7,272 bases of DNA from Leptospira ellisii (GTDB lineage: Bacteria > Spirochaetota > Leptospiria > Leptospirales > Leptospiraceae): positions 1-7,272 of the forward strand of contig NZ_NPEF01000166.1 in NCBI RefSeq assembly GCF_002811955.1. The letters run 5' to 3'. A program made the translations under genes and the position numbers. The notes beneath the pieces are model-generated. The model saw only the letters and a program-made list of their open reading frames with translations, ran no database searches and was not told the DNA's origin. Shown here in pieces: positions 1 through 5,989 of the stretch; position 1 is the first letter of the stretch; every line of letters starts with the position of its first letter.

Positions 1-414
1 TCCCGAAACCTCGTCGAAATCCACGGAAATATCTTTCGAAACGTGTGTAACGTATGTCTACGCGAGCCCCCGGAGCGCGCGTATCATTCGGAGGAACTGC
101 CTCCCGTTTGCCCGAGTTGCTCGTCCCTACTCCGACCCGGCGTGGTCTGGTTCGGCGAATCGTACGACGAAGCCGATTTAAACGTCTGCCTTCGGCGTAT
201 GAACGAAACGGATCTGCTTTTAATCGTCGGCACTTCCGGAGCGGTAACGATGCCCGTCTCTCTGGCGCAAATGGCGCGTAACGCGGGTGCTCTGTTAGTG
301 GAAGTGAATCCGGAGCCGACTTCGTTTTCCTCGTCCGTGGATCTTTTTTTACGCGGTAAATCGGGGGAGGTTCTTCCCGAACTCGTGAAGGAACTGAACA
401 AGGATCGACGATGA
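1..414 (+). CDS. cobB: Sir2-family NAD-dependent protein deacylase, C-terminal part (5' end outside window)
   Basis: Sirtuin that removes acyl groups from protein lysines, consuming NAD+ and releasing nicotinamide and O-acyl-ADP-ribose; cytoplasmic. The frame is open from base 1 and ends at TGA 412-414, giving 137 residues. Numbering from the window edge, the catalytic-His motif EIHGNIF is at 6-12 (His8). Two zinc pairs follow, CNVC (Cys16, Cys19) and CPSC (Cys37, Cys40), then the family signature RPGVVWFGE (45-53), the GTSG nucleotide-binding turn (77-80) and EVNPEPT (101-107). Bacterial sirtuins are about 230-270 residues with the catalytic His near the middle, so roughly the first 110 residues (the Rossmann GAG.S start) are missing to the left. 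A GTG at 43 could be read as a start, but it lies after the catalytic His and must be internal. The acyl preference (acetyl or succinyl) cannot be judged because the deciding residues are not in view. No strong terminator follows. The symbol is by family only. Confidence 0.94.
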   Translation, partial: SRNLVEIHGNIFRNVCNVCLREPPERAYHSEELPPVCPSCSSLLRPGVVWFGESYDEADLNVCLRRMNETDLLLIVGTSGAVTMPVSLAQMARNAGALLVEVNPEPTSFSSSVDLFLRGKSGEVLPELVKELNKDRR

Positions 415-613
415 GGAAAATAAACCGACTTTCTTTCCCGAAAATTCCCCACCCTCGTCTCAATTGCCTCGGTATTATAAGTTCGAGAGAATTCCAATAA
501 AAAAGGAATATACTTTCCCGACTTTCTTTCCTATTTCGAATTCGATTCTAAAATTTATTTCCTTATTTTGGAAAAAAATTTCGGATTCCAATCAGAGACA
601 AGGAATTAAAAAG
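415..613 (+). other. AT-rich leader between the sirtuin and SUFU genes
   Basis: This stretch has no convincing gene. The SUFU frame is open back to a TTG at 464, but the roughly 50 extra codons are AT-rich and unlike the family. Possible sigma70 -10 boxes are TATTAT (473-478), TATACT (509-514) and TAAAAT (549-554); none has a good -35 box at the right distance, the nearest being TTTCCT at 527-532, 16 nt before TAAAAT. A 14-bp direct repeat lies at 425-438 and 518-531. A 10-bp perfect palindrome, TCGAATTCGA, lies at 536-545. A weak stem ATTCC/GGAAT (491-495/505-509) has no T-run after it. Transcription of the SUFU gene probably starts in here, but the exact site cannot be chosen by eye. Confidence 0.45.
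425..531. repeat. 14-bp direct repeat, two copies 93 nt apart
   Basis: CCGACTTTCTTTCC occurs at 425-438 and again, identical, at 518-531, both in the leader upstream of the SUFU gene. The flanks differ. A pyrimidine-rich intergenic region raises the chance of coincidence, but an exact 14-mer twice within 200 nt is unusual. Confidence 0.5.
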
Positions 614-1267
614 ATGGGACTATTTTCGAAAATTTTCAGATCGGGGCAAACCGAGGAAGCACAATCCCCGGAGGAAGTGGACGACCGCGGCTGGTCGGCG
701 ATAGACGAAATCACGGACCAAATCTACCCCTCGCAACGTCTTCCTTCCGCGATCAGTCCTAAAATTTATCCGAACCACGATGCCACCGGTAAACACGTGT
801 TATATCAGGCTTCGGTATTCGATCTTCCCGACCAATGGCTTTACGTTAGTTACGGTTGTTCGGAACTTTTCGAAAAGGAATGGTCCGATCCGAACGTAAG
901 CGGACTCGGTTACGAACTTACCTTCCGTCTATCCAAAAAAAACGCCCCGAATCCGCCCGTATGGCCGATGGTGCTCATGAACGATATCGCTTATTACGGC
1001 ATGGAAGGAGCGCTTCTCGGTCCGGGTCATAGCCTGAACTTCGGAAGACCCATAGACGAAAACGAAACGACCCTTCTCACCGGAATCCTTTTGGCTACCG
1101 ATCCGGAATTGCCGTCGATAGAAACTCCGAACGGAAAACTCTATTTTCTTCTGCTATACGGAATCGACGAAGGGACTCTTACGAAAATAAAACGGAACGG
1201 TTCTTCACAATCGATCGTCTCCGAGGTTTCCCTGAAGAACAAGGACTGGATCACGGAGATCGAATAA
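614..1267 (+). CDS. SUFU (suppressor of fused) domain protein
   Basis: Soluble protein of 217 residues belonging to the bacterial SUFU-domain family. I see the typical order: GWSAIDEITDQIYP (26-39, the opening helix), WLYVSYGCSELFEKE (75-89), a Gly-rich turn into GYELTFRL (99-106), a Pro-Pro-x-Trp-Pro stretch, a PGHSLNFGRPI segment (start of the second lobe) and TPNGKLYFLLLYGI near the end. The ATG at 614 is preferred because AAGGA (600-604) sits 9 nt upstream and the protein match begins about 25 residues in; the in-frame extension to 464 is not family-like. In animals SUFU regulates Hedgehog signalling. In bacteria the domain has been proposed from comparative genomics to serve as an immunity protein against polymorphic toxins. 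No toxin gene adjoins it here, so that role is unsupported in this window. It converges on the DUF1574 gene, with 27 nt between their stop codons. There is no signal peptide, so it is predicted to be cytoplasmic. Confidence 0.85.
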   Translation: MGLFSKIFRSGQTEEAQSPEEVDDRGWSAIDEITDQIYPSQRLPSAISPKIYPNHDATGKHVLYQASVFDLPDQWLYVSYGCSELFEKEWSDPNVSGLGYELTFRLSKKNAPNPPVWPMVLMNDIAYYGMEGALLGPGHSLNFGRPIDENETTLLTGILLATDPELPSIETPNGKLYFLLLYGIDEGTLTKIKRNGSSQSIVSEVSLKNKDWITEIE

Positions 1268-1270
1268 CGG

Positions 1271-1296
1271 CGTTTAACGTTCGAAAACGGCTTTTT
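1271..1296 (+). terminator. Possible weak intrinsic terminator after the SUFU gene
   Basis: In the 27-nt gap between convergent stop codons, CGTTT (1271-1275) can pair with AAACG (1285-1289) around a 9-nt loop, followed by GGC and a T-run at 1292-1296. The T-run follows the stem only on the plus strand, so it would serve the SUFU gene, and it extends into the stop codon of the opposing gene. The stem is short and this is tentative. Confidence 0.3.
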
Positions 1297-2365
1297 ATTT
1301 CGGCAATCGGGTGAAGATGAAATCCGCGTAATCGTTGAAACAGCTCGGAGACATGTGCCCCGGATCGCTGAAGTCGTCGCAGCTGTACTTCGGATCCTCG
1401 TTCATGTTCCAGAACGGAGTGTTCGTCGAATGATGCAATTTTTCTAATCTAGGAATCATAATTTCGTAAGGGGTTTTCTCTTCCTTTCCGCCGGTCGAAA
1501 CCTTTTTCGTCTTATAAAGTTCGAAATACGGTCTTGCAACGCGCACCCAGATCGTCGCGTAGGGGACGCCGATTTCGCGTATGATACGGATCGCGTCCTC
1601 CTCGTTGGCTAGCATTTTCGGATTGAAGGTAAAGGGAGTGAGATAGGATTTAAAATCGGTATTGGATCTTTTTTTCAGCAATTCCGAAGCCAAAACGATC
1701 CGTGGACTCGCGTCCGAAGTGGCGCTTCCCCTTTGTTTACGAAGGTTCTCCCCGATTTCGGATCTGAGTCTACTGTATCCTTTGGCTAAAAACCCGCCGT
1801 CTTTGGCTCGAGCGCGGATGACGTTCAGTCGGGGTCGGTTTTTAAGCGTATGAAATAACTTCTTTCCGATGAATCCGGTCAAATCCGAAGAAGAATAACG
1901 ATCCGCATGACGCAGAACGAACCAAGGACTGAGACCGTAAAAAAGAACCTCGTCCAGCGTCAAAACGGAGGAAGAATTGAAAATTTCGATCGACTCGTCC
2001 ATCAGGATAAAATCGGGTTTTACGCCTTCGTTACGAAACCGTTCCAACCAAAAAAGATAGTAATCCGGAGAACCTCCCGGAACGGAAAAATTATATAGGA
2101 TCCAATCCGGATATTTTTTTTCTATGTAATCGTTCCGGAATAGAAGCGCGCGCGAATTTCCGAAATATACGAGAACCTTTTTTCTTTCGGGCGACTTTAG
2201 ATAATCCTTAAGTTCCGCGAACAAAGTCTCCTTATGACGGAAATTGAGATCGGAAAGGGTGAGTGAATAATACGGTTCGAGCGTCTCGGAACTGACGATC
2301 TTATCTATACAAAACGCCAGGATGAAAATCACGAAAGGAACGAGTAGAAATCTGTTACGAAACAT
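1295..2365 (-). CDS. DUF1574-like, membrane-anchored SGNH-type protein (partner of the MBOAT acyltransferase)
   Basis: A 356-residue protein with one N-terminal hydrophobic segment (about 6-20, after Arg3 and Arg5), so probably anchored in the inner membrane with its body in the periplasm. It resembles the DUF1574 family of leptospires and the AlgJ/AlgX/DltD type of SGNH-like proteins. GNSR at 69-72 gives a candidate nucleophile, Ser71. SVPGGSPDYY follows as a second block with conserved Gly. DPGH near the C-terminus (Asp334, His337) gives the acid-His pair. Known SGNH partners of MBOAT proteins act on acyl groups in alginate or teichoic-acid modification; transfer to an exported glycan is inferred here from the neighbour. 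Its ATG lies 9 nt past the MBOAT stop. Its AGGA ribosome site (2376-2373 on the minus strand) overlaps that stop, so translation is probably coupled. The cysteines Cys329 and Cys342 could form a disulphide beside the active site. The family name is from memory of motifs; the architecture is firmer than the Pfam label. Confidence 0.75.
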   Translation of the reverse strand: MFRNRFLLVPFVIFILAFCIDKIVSSETLEPYYSLTLSDLNFRHKETLFAELKDYLKSPERKKVLVYFGNSRALLFRNDYIEKKYPDWILYNFSVPGGSPDYYLFWLERFRNEGVKPDFILMDESIEIFNSSSVLTLDEVLFYGLSPWFVLRHADRYSSSDLTGFIGKKLFHTLKNRPRLNVIRARAKDGGFLAKGYSRLRSEIGENLRKQRGSATSDASPRIVLASELLKKRSNTDFKSYLTPFTFNPKMLANEEDAIRIIREIGVPYATIWVRVARPYFELYKTKKVSTGGKEEKTPYEIMIPRLEKLHHSTNTPFWNMNEDPKYSCDDFSDPGHMSPSCFNDYADFIFTRLPK

Positions 2366-2374
2366 TCTAATTTC

Positions 2375-3859
2375 CTAAAACTTATAATAGATGAACGCCC
2401 CCGAATCCTCGGAAAAAAGCGCCAACAAGAACACAGTTACGACCCCCACCGCCGTCAAAAGCCAAGGATCGTATTTTCGGAATCGTTTCCAAAAATCGGG
2501 GACATACTGAGTCCAGTTGAAGAACACGAGTGCAAGAAACAGATAAAAGAACTTCTCCACGTTCTCCATTTCCTTGAGAAGAAACAGGGAAGAACCGTCC
2601 ACCATCCTGCCCGCCTCGGACAGCCAAACATAGGAGCCGGAGACCAATTCGGTTTCCATCCTTTGCGGAGAATTGAACAACAAACCCCGGAGATGTTGCA
2701 ACATAGTCTTCGCGTTATCCGCTCGAAACAAAATCGCGCTGAAGGAAAAAAGGAGAAACACGATGCAGGCTTTCAGAACTTTCAGAATCGCGCTTTTTTC
2801 CGGGGTCAATTTCCAACCCAAAGAGGTTTCCAAATAACGTTCTCCCGCGAGCAACACACCCCAGTAAAATCCCCAAGCGATAAAGGTGTAATCCGCTCCG
2901 TGCCAAAATCCTCCGATCGTCATGGTGAGGATCAGATTCAGATGCGTGCGCCAAGCCGCGGTCCTGCTTCCTCCGAGGGAAAAATAGATGTAGTCTCGGA
3001 GCCAAAAGGATAACGTTATGTGCCACCGCTGCCATAGTTCCCTTCCGCTTAGAGAGAAAAACGGGGCCTTGAAGTTTTCGGGAAGATAAAAACCGAGCAT
3101 GGCCCCCACTCCTCGTGCCATATCGGTCAAACCGGAAAAATCGCAGAACACCTGGATCGAATATCCTATTCCGGCCAACACGAGCGAGGTGGAATCGTAA
3201 ACTTCCGGATTGGAAAAAATCGGAGAGATCAACCCCGACGCGGGATCGGCGATCAAAACCTTTTTGATCAGACCGCTGATCATCAAATAACAACCGTTAT
3301 AGATTTTGTCCCGATCCGGTTCCAAATCCTTCAGATTCGGAAAAAAATCCCCCGTCCTCATGATCGGCCCCGCGATCAACACCGGAAAAAAGAGGACGAA
3401 CAAAAAGTAATTCTTCAGCGAAATCGTTTCCCCTTGGGGATTCCGTTTTGCGTCCACGGCAGCCGCGATCATCTGAAAACTGTAGAAGCTGATCGCGAGC
3501 GGAAGTACGATCTTAATCATTCCCTGGATTTCCTGAAAGAAAGGATAACCGGTTAAATCCGCGAGCACTCGGGAGAAAAAATAGAAGTATTTAAAAAAAC
3601 CTATATTGACGCAGTTTAAAACGACGGCTGCCCCCATCCATTTGCCGGAACCTTCCGCGGAGGTTTTGATTTTTCGATATATAAAATAATTGAGAAAAAC
3701 GACCGCGACGAAATGAAGAAAGAAGATCCAGGAAAACCAAACGTAAAAAAAGGCGCTGGAAAGAATGAGGAAATCGGGTCGATTCCGTTTCGGAATATTC
3801 CAATAAACGATATAAACGACTGCAAAAAAAATCGCGAACGTAACCGAATTAAACAGCAC
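2375..3859 (-). CDS. MBOAT-family O-acyltransferase, AlgI-like
   Basis: Inner-membrane acyltransferase of 494 residues, the usual AlgI length, with about ten or more hydrophobic segments spread over its length. Recognisable blocks are the N-terminus LFNSVTFAIFF (2-12), FFPVLIAGPIMR (157-168), FCDFSGLTDMARG (238-250), the MBOAT core WQRWHITLSFWLRDYIYFS (276-294) and GGFWHGA (316-322), in which His320 matches the invariant catalytic histidine of AlgI-type enzymes. These proteins move acyl groups, often acetyl, across the membrane for O-acylation of exported polysaccharides or related polymers; the acceptor here is unknown. The start is GTG: an in-frame TAA lies only two codons upstream and the family begins MLFNS, so this start is well bounded. 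The ribosome site is weak, AAGG about 13 nt upstream. It follows the NYN gene by 33 nt and precedes the SGNH-like gene by 9 nt, so it is the middle gene of a likely operon. Confidence 0.95.
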   Translation of the reverse strand: MLFNSVTFAIFFAVVYIVYWNIPKRNRPDFLILSSAFFYVWFSWIFFLHFVAVVFLNYFIYRKIKTSAEGSGKWMGAAVVLNCVNIGFFKYFYFFSRVLADLTGYPFFQEIQGMIKIVLPLAISFYSFQMIAAAVDAKRNPQGETISLKNYFLFVLFFPVLIAGPIMRTGDFFPNLKDLEPDRDKIYNGCYLMISGLIKKVLIADPASGLISPIFSNPEVYDSTSLVLAGIGYSIQVFCDFSGLTDMARGVGAMLGFYLPENFKAPFFSLSGRELWQRWHITLSFWLRDYIYFSLGGSRTAAWRTHLNLILTMTIGGFWHGADYTFIAWGFYWGVLLAGERYLETSLGWKLTPEKSAILKVLKACIVFLLFSFSAILFRADNAKTMLQHLRGLLFNSPQRMETELVSGSYVWLSEAGRMVDGSSLFLLKEMENVEKFFYLFLALVFFNWTQYVPDFWKRFRKYDPWLLTAVGVVTVFLLALFSEDSGAFIYYKF

Positions 3860-3892
3860 TGTTTGTTATCTGCCTTATTTAAAAAGATTTTT

Positions 3893-4369
3893 CTAATATT
3901 CCAATTCGCCGGAACTCAGTCTGCGGTCCTTCGCATTTTCTTCGTCGATTTCCGGATCCGAAGGCGCGAGTTCCTTCGTCATAAACGCGGCGAATTCCTC
4001 GGAAGTGATCGGATGAGCGCCCCATTTTTTTGCGTGAAAAAAAATCTCTTTGTCCGAACTGACCACTTGCACGTCCGAAGGACGGACTCGGGTGCGTACG
4101 AATTCCTTGATCAGATCGTCCGCCTTGCGATCGCGACTGAAATAGACGTTCAATCTTCCGAACGTTTCCTGAAGCACTTCGCTCCCCACCTCTTTTTTTC
4201 CGTCGAAAAAAACGTGAAAGTCCTGTTTTTTCTTTTTTTTAGAATAGGAATCCAACAACTCCAACAAACCTTGTCTCGCGCTTTTCAATTGGTTCTGATA
4301 CATACGATCTTCCAAATCGGGAAACTTGTAGATCAGGTTGAAACCGTCGATCGCCACGAGAGAAGACAT
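3893..4369 (-). CDS. YacP-like NYN-domain protein, predicted ribonuclease
   Basis: A 158-residue cytoplasmic protein of the NYN (PIN-like) nuclease fold, YacP branch. The metal-binding acidic residues are in place: VAIDGFNLIY (5-14, Asp8 and Asn11), VFFDGKK (53-59, Asp56), RDRKADDLIKEF (79-90, Asp84/Asp85) and VVSSDKEI (102-109, Asp106). The GAHPITSEEFAAFM stretch that closes the domain follows, then a charged tail. In Bacillus the relative YacP (Rae1) cuts mRNA at the ribosome A site; whether this shorter protein does so is inference. An internal KKKKK run is encoded by an A8-G-A6 stretch. The start is ATG, with in-frame TGA ten codons upstream and no clear Shine-Dalgarno sequence; GTG at codon 5 is a less likely alternative. 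It leads the minus-strand operand with the MBOAT gene, separated by 33 nt, and diverges from the membrane-protein gene at 4442. Confidence 0.85.
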   Translation of the reverse strand: MSSLVAIDGFNLIYKFPDLEDRMYQNQLKSARQGLLELLDSYSKKKKKQDFHVFFDGKKEVGSEVLQETFGRLNVYFSRDRKADDLIKEFVRTRVRPSDVQVVSSDKEIFFHAKKWGAHPITSEEFAAFMTKELAPSDPEIDEENAKDRRLSSGELEY

Positions 4370-4441
4370 GGAATTGTAGTGACCAGAATCCCATTCTCAT
4401 AAATGCTGTAAACCAACCTTTCCAGGGGGATTACGAGTAAA
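4370..4441. promoter_or_regulatory. Divergent intergenic region, presumed promoters for both sides
   Basis: These 72 nt separate the start codons of the NYN gene (minus) and the channel-like gene (plus), so both promoters should lie here or run into the coding starts. I find no pair of good -35/-10 boxes at correct spacing. On the plus side AGGGGGA (4424-4430) is a ribosome-binding site 11 nt before ATG 4442. The call is from layout, not from a motif. Confidence 0.4.
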
Positions 4442-5320
4442 ATGGCTGATTCCGAACGTTTACCGGTGCGGGTCAACAAATTTAACGTCCGACACTTTTA
4501 TCTTTGGTTTCGAGCCTTACCCGGTTCGGGAAGGGATTTATTCCTTCTTGTATTCGCGGCCTTGGATGTGCTCTTGCTTCTGATCTACAATTCCTATAAG
4601 GAATTCCTTACCAAAGATATATATGCGTATGTGATCGGTTTCGACTTTCTCGTACTCGCGGTTTGGGGCGTGGAGCTGATCACCAAATTCCGCAGAAGCA
4701 AGGATCCCGCCGAATATTTTTCCAGAAACTGGTACGAAGTGATCGGCGTGATCCCGTTTTATTTTCTGCGTCCTTTTCTTCTTTTGCGGGGAATGAAAAT
4801 CCTCATCGCGTTTTACAAACTCGGTCAATCCGGACAGAATCTCAGCGACATCGTCACGAGGGAAATCACGTTCCGATTTCGGGACATCATCGTGGATACG
4901 ATCGCGGATGCGGTATTTCTTCATTCCTTAGAGCGTGTGGAGGAAGTGATGTTACGACTGGATTACAGCCGACTGGCCAAAAAGGCTTTCGAAAAACATC
5001 AAAACACGTTCAACGCAAAGGTGAACGAATCCCTGCAAACCAAATTCCTGTTAGGCGAACTTTCCAGGATTCCGTTTATGGGCGAAATTTCAAGACGACT
5101 CGGAGAGGACATCAGTTCCATGATCACGGACGTTTTGGAAAACGAGGTCACTGGCGACATCATGAAACAGATCACCGAAGCGATCCTGAAAGAGATGGCC
5201 AATCACGTAAAAAAACTTCCGATCGAACGGATCACGAGACCTTTGGAATCGGAAACCGATCGGAACAAAAAAGAAACGGAGAACGAAGTCGAAACGAACG
5301 GGAATCGTTCCGAAGAGTAA
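4442..5320 (+). CDS. Membrane protein resembling an ion-channel voltage-sensor domain, without a pore domain
   Basis: A 292-residue protein with four hydrophobic segments in its first half and a soluble second half. Segments: S1 about 33-49; S2 about 62-81 with Glu78 in WGVELITKF; S3 about 96-108, starting NWYEVIGVIPF; S4 about 110-127 with basic residues Arg110, Arg116, Lys119 and Lys126. The S2-loop-S3 pattern (acidic residue in S2, then FRRSKDPAEYFSRNWYE) closely recalls Kv-type and other six-helix channels. There is no S5-P-S6 and no GYG-type filter: after residue 128 the chain becomes a long amphipathic, helix-rich cytoplasmic region (REITFRFRDII, RVEEVMLRLDY, then EISRRLGEDISSMI) ending in a highly charged tail from about 272. 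The S4 basics are not in a clean every-third pattern, so voltage sensing is uncertain. I place it only as Ion_trans-like, with function unknown. It could gate a partner or conduct protons as Hv1 does, but nothing nearby supports either. It stands alone between divergent and downstream promoters. Confidence 0.6.
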   Translation: MADSERLPVRVNKFNVRHFYLWFRALPGSGRDLFLLVFAALDVLLLLIYNSYKEFLTKDIYAYVIGFDFLVLAVWGVELITKFRRSKDPAEYFSRNWYEVIGVIPFYFLRPFLLLRGMKILIAFYKLGQSGQNLSDIVTREITFRFRDIIVDTIADAVFLHSLERVEEVMLRLDYSRLAKKAFEKHQNTFNAKVNESLQTKFLLGELSRIPFMGEISRRLGEDISSMITDVLENEVTGDIMKQITEAILKEMANHVKKLPIERITRPLESETDRNKKETENEVETNGNRSEE

Positions 5321-5348
5321 CGGAGCTACCGGGCCCGCCTTCGTTTTT
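5311..5348 (+). terminator. Possible terminator after the channel-like gene
   Basis: CGAAG (5311-5315, within the last codons) can pair with CTTCG (5339-5343), directly followed by five T (5344-5348). The loop holds a perfect 8-bp palindrome, CGGGCCCG (5330-5337), which could fold further. The outer stem is only 5 bp with a long loop, so this is tentative. Confidence 0.3.
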
Positions 5349-5380
5349 GGATTTTATTCCGTCGGTTCGATAAAAAACAC

Positions 5381-5408
5381 TTGCGATTATATTTCGAACG
5401 TTTAAAAT
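5381..5408 (+). promoter_or_regulatory. Probable sigma70-type promoter for the DUF962 gene
   Basis: TTGCGA (5381-5386, four of six to TTGACA) and TAAAAT (5403-5408, five of six to TATAAT) are 16 nt apart, in an AT-rich stretch just upstream of the DUF962 gene. The -10 box is 22 nt before the start codon, so the 5' leader would be short and carry the AAGGAG ribosome site at 5418-5423. Confidence 0.5.
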
Positions 5409-5430
5409 TTTTAGAGGAAGGAGTGTTTCC

Positions 5431-5922
5431 ATGAAATCCGTAACTACTTGGTTCGACGAATATGCAGAAAGTCACCGGAATCCGATCAACAAAAACATTC
5501 ATTGGATCTGCGTTCCCCTAATTTACTTCACCGTAATCGGTTTATTTTGGTCCATCCCGGTGCCTTCCTTCTTCGGCTCCGTTCCTTACTTAAACTTTGC
5601 GACGATCGCCCTTGTTCTGGCGTTGGGATTTTATATCCGTCTTTCCCCTACGCTCGCGTTGGGAATGTTGATCCTCAGTTCTTTGATGATTTATCTGATC
5701 ATCCTATTACAATCCACGGTTCTTCCGATCACAATCGGATCGTATTCCTACGGAATTTCGGATCTTTCGGTTACGATATTCGTTTTGGCTTGGATCGGAC
5801 AATTTATCGGTCACAAGATAGAAGGAAAAAAACCGTCCTTTTTCAAAGATCTTCAGTTCCTGATGATCGGCCCGATCTGGCTATTGGGTTTCGTTTATCA
5901 AAAACTGAAAATTTCCTATTGA
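5431..5922 (+). CDS. DUF962 / Mpo1-like integral membrane protein
   Basis: A 163-residue protein of the DUF962 family, whose yeast member Mpo1 (YGL010w) is an ER dioxygenase, Fe(II)-dependent, that shortens 2-hydroxy fatty acids by alpha-oxidation. The family signature is complete: WFDEYAESHRNPINKNIHW at 7-25 with His15 and His24, and WIGQFIGHKIEGKKPSFF at 121-138 with His128; these histidines are the expected metal ligands. Hydrophobic segments lie at about 24-43, 54-71, 74-99, 108-126 and 143-157, so it is an inner-membrane protein. The length is typical, and a strong AAGGAG (5418-5423) 7 nt before ATG supports the start. It has its own likely promoter. The downstream TetR gene is 101 nt away and may be cotranscribed or separately controlled. 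A role in hydroxy-fatty-acid breakdown is inferred from the family; the bacterial members' substrate is not established by the sequence. Confidence 0.88.
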   Translation: MKSVTTWFDEYAESHRNPINKNIHWICVPLIYFTVIGLFWSIPVPSFFGSVPYLNFATIALVLALGFYIRLSPTLALGMLILSSLMIYLIILLQSTVLPITIGSYSYGISDLSVTIFVLAWIGQFIGHKIEGKKPSFFKDLQFLMIGPIWLLGFVYQKLKISY

Positions 5923-5944
5923 AACTTTCAAAGGCAGGAGTTTC
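5921..5944. repeat. Inverted repeat at the end of the DUF962 gene
   Basis: GAAACT (5921-5926) pairs with AGTTTC (5939-5944), and two further G-T pairs can extend the stem inward. It overlaps the DUF962 stop codon. No T-run follows, so it is not a standard terminator; it may be a weak transcript hairpin. Confidence 0.35.
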
Positions 5945-5973
5945 CGGTTCGTCGTTTTGGCCCTCGAATCGGA
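5943..5973. promoter_or_regulatory. Inverted repeat upstream of tetR, candidate operator
   Basis: TCCGGTTCG (5943-5951) and CGAATCGGA (5965-5973) form a 9-bp inverted repeat with a single G-T (one mismatch as DNA), separated by 13 nt. It ends 17 nt before the TATAAA box at 5990-5995, so the right arm would cover the -35 region. TetR-family regulators commonly bind such repeats next to their own gene. That this one does is inference. As RNA it would be a hairpin, but no T-run follows. Confidence 0.4.
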
Positions 5974-5989
5974 CCTGAGCCTTCGATCC

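Noticed and set aside
84..497. 137-codon minus-strand frame opposite the sirtuin
   Set aside because: It is antisense to an unmistakable Sir2 sequence and has no family resemblance.
464..613. N-terminal extension of the SUFU protein from a TTG start
   Set aside because: The frame is open, but the codons are AT-rich, unlike the rest, and outside the family's region; ATG 614 has a good ribosome site.
623..637. Overlapping palindromes TTTTCGAAAA and GAAAATTTTC at the SUFU start
   Set aside because: They lie within the first codons and are explained by the AT-rich Phe-Ser-Lys-Ile coding; there is no support for a binding site.
2715..3293. 192-codon minus-strand frame inside the MBOAT gene
   Set aside because: It lies within the core of the MBOAT gene, whose catalytic motifs are intact in the other frame.
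3713..4402. 229-codon open frame on the plus strand opposite the NYN gene and the MBOAT start
   Set aside because: It is antisense to two clear family matches, low in complexity and without a recognisable domain.
4374..4402. TTGTAG-17 nt-TCATAA as a promoter for the channel-like gene
   Set aside because: Both boxes match the consensus poorly, especially the -10, so it is not better than chance.
4663..5373. 236-codon open frame overlapping the channel-like gene on the same strand
   Set aside because: Its translation is rich in Arg, His and Gly with no domain or ribosome site; it is a codon-bias shadow of a hydrophobic, membrane-type frame.
5448..5978. 176-codon plus-strand frame overlapping the DUF962 gene
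   Set aside because: The DUF962 frame has the full histidine signature and a strong ribosome site; this frame has neither.
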